NCBI GenBank assembly: GCA_030248225.1
Contig: JASANE010000493.1
Span: 147,277-211,276, forward strand
Reading direction: 5' to 3'
Source of the DNA: Trileptium ribeirensis
Lineage: Eukaryota > Nematoda > Enoplea > Enoplida > Thoracostomopsidae
Length of the DNA stretch: 64,000 nt
How positions within the stretch are numbered: the first letter of the stretch is position 1; each line of letters opens with the position of its first letter. A program made the translations under genes and the position numbers. Of this stretch, positions 12,040 through 23,911 are shown in pieces. Below the pieces are notes generated by a model. That model was not told where the DNA came from and made no database searches. It worked only from the letters and a program-made list of their open reading frames with translations.

Positions 12040-12350
12040 AATAAAATTTGTTACGGAACGCTTTTTGGTTAATTGAAATTCGGCGTAAAACTGTTCGCGA
12101 ACACAGCGCTCGCGATTGAAATCTAACCATTTTGTGTTAGCGAAAACTGAACTAAAATTTCCAAAATGTTTGAGAACTAAAATTTGTAGATTTGATTGTG
12201 ACGTCACTTTTGCATTAAATTTGTTCGCGAACACTGTATAATCCAAATTTAAATGATAACACATTAGGGAACAGAATTTCAGCAAACTGAAATCGCCAAA
12301 ATTCTGTTCGAACACAAGGTCTAATTTCTGGCACTTGTATTTGATTTTGC
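12040..12350. repeat. dispersed repeat, copy 1
   Basis: Shares with 17345-17660, in inverted orientation, the phrases CTGTTCGCGAACAC, GTGACGTC.CTTTTGCATTAAA, CAAAATTCTGTTCGA and TTTCTGGCACTTG.ATTTGATTT. Non-coding. Confidence 0.55.
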
Positions 12351-12359
12351 CAATTTTCG

Positions 12360-14800
12360 GTTAGCGAAAAACCGAATAAAATTAAGCCTTTTTTCCGTTT
12401 TTCCGTAACAAGAGTTTGCGATTCGATATCGGTAATGACAGATTAGGATGGATGGCGGGTTCACCTTAAGCTTACTCACGCATTAGTGTCCAACCCCTCC
12501 TGGGCGATATACAAACTGTGGTTCCCGAGCCAAGCTTTAACTCCCCACCCCCTCCCCCCGACCATTTTAGCAGTTACTACAAAACGAGGCGAAATTGAAT
12601 AAAATAATGGGAAAACATTGGAAAAATGAGAATGGTTTCCCCGCCACGCCCAGTAGAGCTATGTAGCCCGTAATCCCACGGCCTTGCACACCTAGGGTAT
12701 ACACCCATATAATAGAATACAAAATTTCCGTGCGTTCTAGAGTCCAATTCTGGAATTTTCACTGAAATACGTCCTTTACCCGGTCTAATATGATTTTAAT
12801 TTATTCGAAAAGCAAAATAAACAATAAATGCTTTTACCCCTTCGATGACCGCAACGGAATTATGTTAAAAGGCACAACACTTCAAAAGATTGTCTTTTCC
12901 CATCAAACTTCCCAGGTTTTTGCATTTTATAGTCAAATTCCTGGCGTTTCCGAGTTATTTTTCATATTACCGGTTGCGGGCACCTAAGTAATAAAGATCA
13001 AACCAAACCTAATTATTCGGAACTGGTCAGTGATAGTTCGGGCCAGATGGAACCACTTTGACCGGATCACTAAGTAAACCGGGTCACACGCTTTGACCCA
13101 GTTTAATTTCAATCCCACCATATAACCAAAAGCCGTAATCCAAGACGGAGCATTACTAAGGCTGTAGATCCATAGCTAACACAATCAGACTTTCGATTGT
13201 TACTAACTTCCTCGTAGCTTCAATGTGCTGGAAAAGTGTGTGTTGAAGGCATCCATCTCAGTTTGTTGTGTTTATATTTAATACCAATTTAATTACACAC
13301 AAACCTTTTTATTCTGGTCGAATTGACTCGTTGATCAATTGCTTCGATTAAGTTTTACACGTATTCATCGTTGGGGAACTGGAATTTGAGGAGGCCTCTC
13401 AGCTTTATATTTTTTACTTTCATCTGCACGCTCCACTGAACTGTACTCAACTTAACAGACCAGAGCATTTTGCCTAGTTCTTTATCTGCTCACCTCGTCC
13501 AACCAAAATAATTGCCAACTCAAGTGCATGTTAACCAACCTCTGCGACGACGAGCGCTCTACATTCGCAGTAAGAAGTCAGCCGGAATGATAGAAGGTTG
13601 GTTGGAGTGTGTTGGATGTAAGTTATGTTGGAAAGCAAAATATAAAGCCCCGAAGGGCAATATATGTTCCTTTCTACTAAAGATAAAAAATTTTGCGCTA
13701 AGGGTGGCTTGACTATGGAGCATAGCCGAGTCTATCCTGCCATGTCTGAAGAACCACAAATCTGTCGGAGCCAAGTATGTTTGGAAAAGCTGGGGTCCCT
13801 TCTTAAAAGTTCTAAAAGCAACTATTCATATAGTTTGTTAGTTGGATTGTAAATTAAGATTTTTTAAATATATGTTATTCAATCGCTAACTTTTATTATT
13901 AGGAACAAGCTTAAGAACCGAGTCGAAACTGACTTTCTTTCGGAAGAACCGAGTCGAGTGGGACATGGTTTATGAAGAGCAGAGCTCTAAGGCAGAGAAT
14001 AATATTTGTCTGTGAGATCCGAGCCGAACTAGACATAGTTCAGGCAGATAAGAGCCAGAGCTTGAAAATCTGACTCTTTCTCACTTTTGCTTTTTGTACA
14101 TACGTTTCATATGCTAATACTTTTAAATTGCATGCAAATAGCGTACAATTAACATCAAAACACAACGCAACGACTTTCAAAACACAGAAAATGGCTGACA
14201 TTTCACTTGAAAACCTGCTTTTGCCCAAGACTAGCTAAAGCGCTAGCGAAAACGAAATTGTAATTAATCCGGCTGTAATTGTGGTATGCCATGCAGATAT
14301 ATTCAACTATTTTCCAAAACTGTTTCATCTACGAATTTGCAGAATATGCTCCAGATGCTTTGGAAAATAGCCTTGTGATTAGGTTACTACCGGGTCACCG
14401 GGTGAGTACCATCCCGGGACAGTGGGTCACCGAGTCACAAAACGGTGACACGGTTTCATCACTAGTTCCGGCTAGGCGTATAAAATATTTCATGCTTAAT
14501 ACAATTTAACATATAATGTAAATTACTCAGGACTAGCAATCCGTGCTGAAAACTACATTATATATCAAGGTTTGTCAACATATATATAATATCTTAAGAA
14601 TTCTACAAATGTAAGCAGTACTTGATAAGTACAAAATTCGACATTATAAATAGGTATACTGCTAGCAATTGAGTGCTAAGGATGTGTGTTTCTTATTTCT
14701 TTAATGTTGGCAGTACAATAAAGGAGGAGCTCACTTTCGAGGTACGTACACCATGGTTGGCTTGGCTAACAAACGACGAGAACTGTCACGAGTTTCAGAC
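12360..14800. other. no supported gene
   Basis: Mixed AT-rich sequence with a few GC-richer patches (13040-13100, 14385-14455 with GGGTCACCGGG motifs). ORFs here lack motifs and splice context. Confidence 0.3.
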
Positions 14801-14829
14801 ACCTAAAGTTTAAAAATTTATCACTAAAT

Positions 14830-15200
14830 TTAAACACGTTCGTATGGGAGAGGGGATTACCCTCCTGAAGCATCGGACCTCCACGCTCTCACATCCCCCC
14901 TCGGCGCTAACTGCCAATCCCCCTGACAGGTTATCCAACTACCCCTTCTAAAGCACCCCCAGGCGCAGAACGCATACGTGCAACCCCCATAGGCCCGGCT
15001 ATCCGTCCTGGGACCTCGTACATGTATGACTAAACTTCAGGTTACCACTATCAGGTAAGCACGATGACGCACGCGCTTTTTTGAACGACAGTATCCGCTG
15101 GGTCCATTTGTCAACCGCACGACAATCTTTCAAGACCGTAATTAGTGTTATGCAACGGCAGGCAGTCAACCTGCAGGTTAAACCATAGGCATGTTGATGG
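14830..15200. other. C-rich block, possible retroelement 5' region
   Basis: An abrupt C-rich stretch (GACCTCCACGCTCTCACATC, CCCCCATAGGCCCGGCTATC) stands out from the AT-rich flanks. It resembles untranslated leader sequence of LINE-like retroelements only in general character. Confidence 0.2.
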
Positions 15201-17340
15201 CCAACGGATGGTACCCTAACAAGAAGGCTCTATTTACTATGTTACTAACTTTAGTAAATGCTACTTATGCATTTGTTCAAAAGTTTGCTAGATTTGCCTT
15301 ATGCCGAAGGTTAAAACGCAACAGCGAAATTGTCGATTATGCTTAGACAGACTGTGCCATGTTTTAATTACGCATGGCACTTGGGCATCAGTAGTATATA
15401 AATCGCTACCCCTGTACCAGACACAACTAAACTAACCGGGAACCCGTTAAGCTATCCGGGTACACAAGACTGACTTCGGTTTTTCTTGTAAGCCGCAACT
15501 TCCATTTATATTTGTGTAGACGTTCAAATTAGGAATCAAATCTGTAAACACTTGTAAAAATTTGATATGGCGTCGAGCAAAAAATTGTTTCCTCCGGCCT
15601 AACATACAATACTGTGTGCTGACATGCACATGGTGGCTAAGAAAAATAGTGTAAGTTACCACAAAAAAATCAAATGCTTGGTCTACACTGAGCTATGCAG
15701 CCATATTATAAGAAGAGTTCTGAATTAGAAAGGTTAAATGTGCCACCCCATAACGGACCAGTTACCAGCGATTAGGTATTTTTGCACGCATTCGAGATAA
15801 CATAGACATGCTATTTATTACTGCACAGAGTAAAAGAAGTTTTGGGCTGTAGAAAATCCATAACTAAGTTTGGTTTCAATGTCCATTTATTACAGTGTAT
15901 GAGTTTGGATTTCATTTGGTGACTATGAAAAAATGGACAGCCGTAAACCAAAACTTAAACTAAGCCGTAGAGAAATCCAGGATCCAGCTTTACATGCTGA
16001 AAAACAACCTATACTTCTGTGGGACCCCGCCTTTAAACCAAAGACAACTCGGGCAGTATACAAACAGCAATGGATTTAGAGATAAAAACGTAAATAATTT
16101 CAATATTGATAAAATAACTCCTTGTATGACGCAAAAATGCCTGAGCGCGATATGTCCCAAAATGATAGAAGCCATTACAATAGCAATCCATTGTCATATT
16201 GTTACCCTTAAACAAGAAAAGTTGAAAAGCGTTACGTTATTGGGTTAGACAAAAACTGTTTTGTAAAGTAGAGCCCGGTGTTGGCTGCCCTAAACCTGCT
16301 AACGGCAAAGGCTTACGAACATCTTAGGCCTCTACAAGTACCACAGCTGTGATTAAATTTCAGGATAGGAATATTGAAAACGGGACAATAGCATTTCATT
16401 TATACTTCTGACAGTTATATTGGAATTTTAAGCTTTCTCATGCATAAATATTCAAGCTTGTTCACGGCATGATTTATAGCTAAAAAATCGAGTCATCATG
16501 TTAATTTGCAATAAATTGTCAATCACTCTTCTACGCTTTTTATATTTACTGTTTATGACCGTAATAAACAGCTCAATTTTTAGCATTTGATATTTGAAGC
16601 CCTCTGTACACTCTTAATCTTAATACCGAATATTGTTAAAGGAAACTTTCATATTTTGTACTGAACGTACAGAAAATATTAACCTTAACATTAAGGAAAT
16701 TTTTAATTTTGAAAGTTATTCCATTAATGCATGGATTATCGTTTTCCCATAAGTGACAAGTGCCTGACATGAGGTACCCGGGCAAGACGCGCTTGTTCAA
16801 TTTTAATGTTCGGTGACGGCAGTTTTTAGGTCTATTATTGAACATTGACACACACATATTAGTTACCTTGGGTTGCGAATACTTCTCATTTCTTGCCGTT
16901 TGTTGAGGCAGAGTAATGATGCCAGTTCCGATAAGGAAACTTTGTTTACCTTTGCAGCAAACTCGTACCAGTTTTACTGGTGCGTATCCTAGGGCTGTCT
17001 CGCAAAGGGGTGGGGTTGAGCCAGAGCTATGGGCAGTTATGAGTACCCGCGGGCCGGTCATGGTTAATAGTGGGCACTGCCGGATTGCATCATGTGATTC
17101 CCTGGTTCATTCAAAGAGTGCATGCAGTCAGTAAGGAATTTATTTACACATATATATAGGAGCAGCCGAAAAACCGCGACTGTCGCCTGCAAAACGTTAA
17201 GTCAAATTTTGAGTATTGATTAGGTCCTTGTTTAACGATAGTATGATTTAAAATAGCCCCAATTTGAGCTGAGTTTAACTCAATAGTCGGTTCTTTTATA
17301 ACTTAACCTTCAGTGACCTTTGGCTCAATTAGATCAAATC
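15200..17340. other. no supported gene
   Basis: A TATATAAATC sequence at about 15394 could be a TATA box but no gene follows. Other ORFs, including 17061-16636 on the minus strand, have no recognisable content. Confidence 0.3.
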
Positions 17341-17344
17341 AAAT

Positions 17345-17660
17345 CCAAGTGCCAGAAATTATACCTTGCGTCGAACAGAATTTCGGTTTTTTCAATTTAC
17401 AGAAATTCGGTTCGCAAATGCCCAATTATTTAAAATTGGACTAGTCAGTGTTCGCGAACAGTTTTAATGCAAAAGTGACGTCGCAAGCAAATCAATCCAG
17501 TGGTTAAGCTCTTGGTGTTCACAAACAAACCGTTTTATTCAAATTCAACAAATTTTAGTGGACAAAAATTTGGGTAATTTTACTTGAATTTTCTTGAACA
17601 AAATGACTAAATTTCAAACGCTAACAGTTTCACGCCGAATCGCAATTGGGCAAAAGGGTT
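17345..17660. repeat. dispersed repeat, copy 2 (inverted relative to 12.04-12.35 kb)
   Basis: See copy 1: shares CAGTGTTCGCGAACAG, TGCAAAAGTGACGTC, TCGAACAGAATTTCGG and CAAGTGCCAGAAATTA. Confidence 0.55.
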
Positions 17661-17669
17661 CCGGAAGTT

Positions 17670-20600
17670 GTTATTCAAATTACAAAATAGGATTGTTAGC
17701 AGGGAATTTCAAGTTTTCTTGCATTGGGCGTAAAAATGGATCGACTCAACGATTTTGCAGTGTACTGTAGAATGCTTTTGTCATGTGCAATCATGAATTC
17801 CAATGGCTTCAACATAAGGTTAAAATTTGAAAACTCCAAGCCTAAAAAACCAGTGCCCGACGGTAACTAATTTTTGTAACCGCGTTGCCTAACATTTAAT
17901 GTAATATATAATGATCCTTATCAGGCAAACGTTGTAAACGGTAACAGTTGAAGTTTGATTATAAGGATTCAGGTTTGTTAGCAAGAGTCTCCGTTTTTGA
18001 AGTCTTTACTGTCTGGTTATAAAAACTTGATTGATTTTTGCATTAGAACACGTATATATTTTTTACACGTTCTTATGATCAAAATTATATATATAAAACT
18101 TAGAAATACAATATTACTCGTCGACAAATTCAGACTCAATCATCAGTTTTACTAACGTTTAACGAGTCACACATTTACCATGTACATAGTACTATGCAGC
18201 GTTCACAGAAAAATGCGTGCACTTATTGCACACTGTAGCACGTATGAGCATGATTATTCCTACAAAACATTTTTGAAACATATAGGAATAGTAAATATTG
18301 TTACATTTTTGTGCAATAGTTGTGCCATTTGCACGATATTTATAGGAACAAAGTTGGTTGTTGCCACAATTAATAGATTTTGTAGCAACAGTTGGTATTG
18401 TTACGTCAATTTAATTGTAGCACTAATCGTGAACATTGATACAGATATTAGTGCTATAAAGAGGGCGGACCTGCAAATTTTTTATGAATAAGCATTATTA
18501 TTACCAAGTATAGGTAAACATGATAATACATGTTACAGTGTGCAGTGAGTGCACAAATTTATCTATGAAGGCTGCATTATTGTGACGATAAGCTACAAAC
18601 ATTTGAGATTTTATAGGTAAACCACAAATTATATAAATGGAATAACAGTAATAAATATTTCATTGCAATAGAAAATCATGCGTATCCTGAACCGATTCAG
18701 GCTACATCGATTTGGCTAAATTATTTTGGTTTTTGCTTGAACGGAGCGCCTCGCTTTCCGCCCTGCTTTCGCATTCTGCATACGACATCGATAACTAATC
18801 GTTAACACGAACAGGCTAAGTTCCTGGTTGCATCGGCTGGAATGCTGTTTACACGCTTCTACCCGCACTAAACTCTTATTCAGCTCAAAGCGTGAACGTA
18901 AATTAATGTCATAATTCACACAAAAGCTCACAGTTCCACGTAATGCCTACAATATATAGACAGAAAAGATAACACAGAAGGTATCAATTTGGTTCCACAA
19001 TACAGTTTAATACGTTGTAACCTGGCGTGCTCGCTGTCACCTTTTTAAAATTTTTAGATGCGCTATATATGCATAAAACTTTTAGATCTTATATTAGCAG
19101 TTGGACAGTCGCTTATTTTTTCGCCAATATTCCGAAACTGTAAATCGGAATGGAATGACTTTCGATTAGTCCAAATTTTGTTTAAACGCAACCGACCGTG
19201 ATTTACTTCTCAGCGCGACTTATATATATATACATCAAGTGGTAGATTGAATTTCGTCTCCGCCTGTAGGACTGTTAAATTTATAACTATACTAATAATC
19301 TACGAAGTTTACACAATTGATAGTGCAACAAGATCGTTTACCAGAGAGGGAATCACGTGATTCGGTACTTAACCATGCTTATTCGATACCACAACGCACC
19401 GGATGTTATAGATCAAGGAGTGGGCTGCTTTCGCTTTTCCCATCCCGCCTGCCACACTACGGAATTGACTTAATATTCGAAAGGGAAGATAACGGAGTTT
19501 GCACTGATTTAGCTAAGGGTAAATCGTAAAAATTTCATTGTTTTTTGTCTGTTTCTGTCACTCATAAATCATCATCGGGTGGGGGGATTGCGATAATTTA
19601 TAATATTAGATAGCAAAAGTGATAGAGATGTGCTCTTTACTTGAACACGAACAGTTAGCACCCCATCTTCGGGTCAAAACAGTCCAAAACAGATATTTTG
19701 TCAAATTTGGACATACGGGTACCAGCATTTCGAAGCCCATACCTCGCCAGTAAGGCTTCGCATCGAATAACCTAAACAACCAACAGAAGTTATTTCATCG
19801 AGATCTACAATTTTTCTGACCCACTAAACTAGGCCCGAATATGGCTCATCGACAATGCCAGAAATAGAGATTTTTCAAATTTCGGCACGTTGTTACCTGT
19901 TATTCCCCTATAACGAGTGTCTATTAGGTTATTAAGTACACTGAATACGATGGTTTCGCTATTTAGGGTCCAACTTGACTATATTATATCTTTTTATACT
20001 GTTTCAAGAGTTTTACGATCGACGACCCCGATTTTCGAAATGTGAGTTTTCATTTGTTCGGTTATATAATGCTCACAGGACATTAAGAATGGTGTATATA
20101 CGTTTTTCGGAACCAAGAATACGTTGGTCTGATTATCAGTCCGTCACTAATATTTCATAACTTTTCAGATGTTCTCAGTGGGTTTAGGGTCAATAAACCG
20201 GATTGCCAGAACATAGTCTGTTTCCAGTAGTTGAGTATTGAGTATAGCGTATCAAGAATGGTATATTATAGGAACACGCACGTATCCCTATCATGTTTTA
20301 CGGCAGTACTGGTGCATTTTTTAACAAAGATTTCAAGAATTTTGTGAAAAACTGCGCTGTACTTTCGCTTGGAGGTATACCTTTTAATAGATAAAGTTTG
20401 GTCAGTATCAGAAACACAGGACGTTGGTTACATGTTATTTCGTCCTAGCCGGTATAAGGTTCTGCACGAACGAAGAGCATTAAATTAAGAAAAAATGAAA
20501 GAACACGGCTTTGAATGAATAGAGATTTATTTATGAAACCGTGTAATATTTCACAAACACATTCTGTGATAAAAGAATAGACACGTGCATGTCGACGTTA

Positions 20601-20760
20601 TTTCGTTTTCCGTCATATTCCACCATTTTTAGACAATGCAAAATAAAGATATACTTTTTTATATTGCTCAATTTTTTCTAGCTAGTTAGCTACGTAGCTT
20701 ACCAAGTTTTCGCGATGTACCTATTGTTTTTCTAGTGTGACGTAAAGTCGGCTATCATTA
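17670..20760. other. no supported gene
   Basis: Anonymous AT-rich sequence. The ORF 18180-18491 lies in a phrase-repetitive stretch; 19317-19529 reads smoothly but has no motif. Confidence 0.3.
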
Positions 20761-20764
20761 GTTT

Positions 20765-21260
20765 TGTGCCTAAACGCAACGTCAGATCCAAGGAGAGCCG
20801 TGGGTCGGATTCAGGGGGCCTGTAGGAGGGTGGAGCCGGAGCTTTGTCATGGGGATAAATGCGGACCCGTGAGTAGCGCCTCAGAGGTTAGTGTGCAGCG
20901 CACCTGGCACGGCTGTAACTATAACGGGGGTGCGACGCCTTGGGGATAGTGGTTAGACGCGGTGCTTCGAAGGGGTGCCACGCCTAGGGAAATACGTCGC
21001 TTCAAGATGGGATCTCCGAAGCGACGTATTGGGAGAAGATGCGGCACCTAAGGTTGGTGGTGTGGCGGCACGGCAGGGGGTGCTGCGCTTGTTAGACTGC
21101 GGCGCCTCGGGGTGGGGTGCGCCTTTGGGAGAAGGATGGTGTGGCGCCTCGGGGTGGGAAAAGTGTGCTGTGGCGAAAGAGGGGGTGCTGCGCGGAAGTC
21201 TCGGGATCCCTCCACCGTGAAATCCAGGATCCGACACTGCCCAGAAGTTTACTGGATATT
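20765..21260. repeat. GC-rich repetitive island with perfect hairpin
   Basis: About 500 bp rich in G on the plus strand, with recurring GCGCCTCGGGGTGGG, GGGGTGCTGCGC and TGTGGCG phrases. AATACGTCGCTTC (20991-21003) and GAAGCGACGTATT (21018-21030) form a perfect 13-bp stem with a 14-nt loop. ORFs on both strands are low-complexity by-products. Confidence 0.45.
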
Positions 21261-21898
21261 TATTATAGGTGGCAAAGACCCACTTTTCAACTTCTTGTTG
21301 GACCCGGGCTCTTTGTGAACAGTATTCGGCTCTTCGATAAATAAAGCAAGAACCAACTCTCTGCCCCCAACAATAAAATTTTGCGACTCATATTATTTAG
21401 ATAGAACATATTACGCAAATCGTCAAATAAACTATATAGTCGATTTTAGAGCTTTTAAGAGCAGAGCGGATGTATTCTCTACTATTCTTGCTTTTGGTAG
21501 ATCATTGTGCTATAACATCACTTGTTATAATAATGTTTGTTGTTTTGGAAAAGAACATTTAAAAGCCGAATCAAATTTTTCCCGATATATTGGACTAAAT
21601 TCAGATAACATATAGAGCTCTGGCTAGGCACTTCAAATAGCGTGGCAAGCTCGGCTCGGCCCTAAGACTAACCCAAGCCTAGAGCCCAAATTCTCAGTTG
21701 TATTGAAGCTTGATTATTTTCTCAAACTAGTGTCCATCGATTCCCAGGCGTCAGGAAAAACCTAAGTTTTACATCTAAAAATAAATATCAAACTCGAACA
21801 ACACAATGGTTCAATAAACATAATTTAACCCGGAATCTGATGTTTATTTCATGACCATGTAAAAGGAAAAATGTACAAGGTAGCAATTCTGGGACGTA

Positions 21899-22107
21899 CA
21901 GTCGCGGCCAAAAATAAGTGCCATCAAAAACGATGGAAAATTTCGGTTAATCACAGTCGATGGAAATTTCGATCAACCCAAAAGAATCGAAATTTTACAA
22001 TTTTGAAATTTATCTAACTGTGCTAAAATCGAAAACGATCGAAATTTCGTTTAATCGAAATTATCGATATTTCGATCGATTATTTTGCACAATTCTGCCC
22101 GTGATTG
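21899..22107. mobile_element. mariner-type MITE, copy 1
   Basis: Starts CAGTCGCGGCCAAAAATAAG and ends with the inverse, flanked by TA on both sides. Interior is built of TCGAAATTTCG-like palindromic words. Confidence 0.8.
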
Positions 22108-22259
22108 TAACACGTAAATGCATTACGTTGATTCATGTAAAATTTTGGAAACAAGGTTTCAAAATTTATGTTAATGTTCACTGCGTGTATTCGAAATACG
22201 TTTTAATGCTAATAATATCGTAATAAGAGAAACTTCTTGCCGTAGCACTGCGATTAAAT

Positions 22260-23090
22260 AGCCGGCCGGCCAACAAGTCGTTGATTCAACGGCAACCTTT
22301 AGAGCCGTCGGGCAGCCCAAAATTTTATCCACACTAGATGTTGCTTAGCACTATTGCAGCGTCGAACTTTGTTTCCAAATTTTTACATGAACAAACATAT
22401 GCATTTTACATAAATAAAGATATTTGATTGTATGTTTAGCACTGTTACCTTGTTATGTTTTTAGGCATGCTAAATACGGTGATTCACTTAACTATATGTA
22501 GGCTAGCACAAACACTTCCAGCGTTTTCAGTTGGTTTCGATGGTTTAGTGTGGACGAGGTTTTAGGGTTTTCAATCAATTCAGGGATGCAGAGGTGTAGT
22601 GTACTATACAAACACAAAGCCTGTTACAATGTGATTTCACAAAATTACCACTTGATGAAACCACGCTCGGTTCATTTTGTCTTCGCTTGCGAGTTACTAG
22701 TATTACTGCATGAATAAGCTACAAGTCTTAATGTGTGGTGTATCATTATAGCCAAAATGGCTGCAAATAAATAAATAAAGCTGGTTTGGCAAGCTGTAAG
22801 GATAAAATTAGTCACTTATAAAATTTACAGTAGCTACACTCTACATAAATTTAGATATTAACCGCCGGGTTGAAAACCGTAGGTCTCACCAAATATTAAT
22901 TCACTCGCCATTAGTACGTTAGGCTGAAGTGTTTTACACAAACACCATAAATACATACACAAAAATTGCCAAAAGTTGAAGCCTAGTGACGGTTGCTAGA
23001 AACCGACGATAGTCTCTTTTTATTGGGTTCAGCCGATTGTGAATGCAACTTCAAAATCCTATTTTCACAACTACTATTTAAAGATTCAAG
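22260..23090. other. no supported gene
   Basis: AT-rich, contains no recognised element or exon. Confidence 0.3.
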
Positions 23091-23092
23091 TA

Positions 23093-23335
23093 CAGTCACG
23101 GCCAGAAATAAGTGCAATCGAAAACGATCGAAATCGCAATCGATCGAAAATTCGATTAATCGAAATCGAAATCAATCGAAATTTCGTTTACTCGAAAAAA
23201 ATTGAAATTTAAAAATTTTTAAATTTATCTAATTGCGCGAAAATCGAAAACGATCGAAACTTATCGAAATTTCGTTTAATCAAAATCGATCGAAATTTCG
23301 ATCGATTATTTTGCACTTATTTCTGGCCGTGACTG
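23093..23335. mobile_element. mariner-type MITE, copy 2 (best preserved)
   Basis: Ends CAGTCACGGCCAGAAATAAG and CTTATTTCTGGCCGTGACTG are a perfect inverted repeat, flanked by TA. This is the reference copy for the family. Non-coding. Confidence 0.88.
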
Positions 23336-23678
23336 TATTGTTTATTTTGTACTTTATTTACTAAGCCAGTAGCTCCAAGTATTTTTATATCTATTGCTTT
23401 ATTTTTCAATTAAACTGCAATTTCAACCCAGCCGAAATAAAACAGAATCTAGTATTGTTCATCATGCCTCCACTATGAGCCTTCCAACCACCGAAAAAAT
23501 GACTGTAGCAAAATTTACACTAATATTAAGGTATTAAGTGTATGTAGCACACCAAAACTTACTTGTCGGTAACAAATAAGAACTGAGAATACAATACATA
23601 AAATACAATGTTACAACCAACAATAATATATGTATTTTGTAAAATTTATTGATATGACTTAGCATTTGCTTGGTCGCA

Positions 23679-23911
23679 TTAGTAATCCAGTTTTCTGACA
23701 CGAACCGGTTTTTTGTAATGATATTCCCTCAGAAAGTCTTTCAGCTTTTTTGGTACATCAAGATTCGTTATGTTACCATATGAAACATTAGAGCACACAG
23801 TCGCCCTAGATAAGCTCTGTAAGGAGAACACTGTTGAACGTTTTAGTGGAATCGACAATAACGGTTCATAAAATAAGCATACAGCTGGGTCTTTATAGTG
23901 TTCGATTAGTT
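23679..23911 (-). CDS. SOCS gene, last exon (end of SH2 and SOCS box)
   Basis: Acceptor ATTTTCAG; starts in phase 1 (G from the previous exon makes Glu) and ends at TAA 23681-23679. It encodes [19 protein letters not shown], the C-terminal SH2 segment, then the SOCS box ending [17 protein letters not shown]. In the elongin-C-binding BC box the usual Cys is Ser, and the cullin-box LPxP reads LDVP. An upstream in-frame Met at 23939 lies in the intron and is not the start. Confidence 0.94.

Noticed and set aside
20953..21237. Proline/histidine/serine-rich minus-strand ORF
   Set aside because: Low-complexity translation of the GC-rich repeat island.
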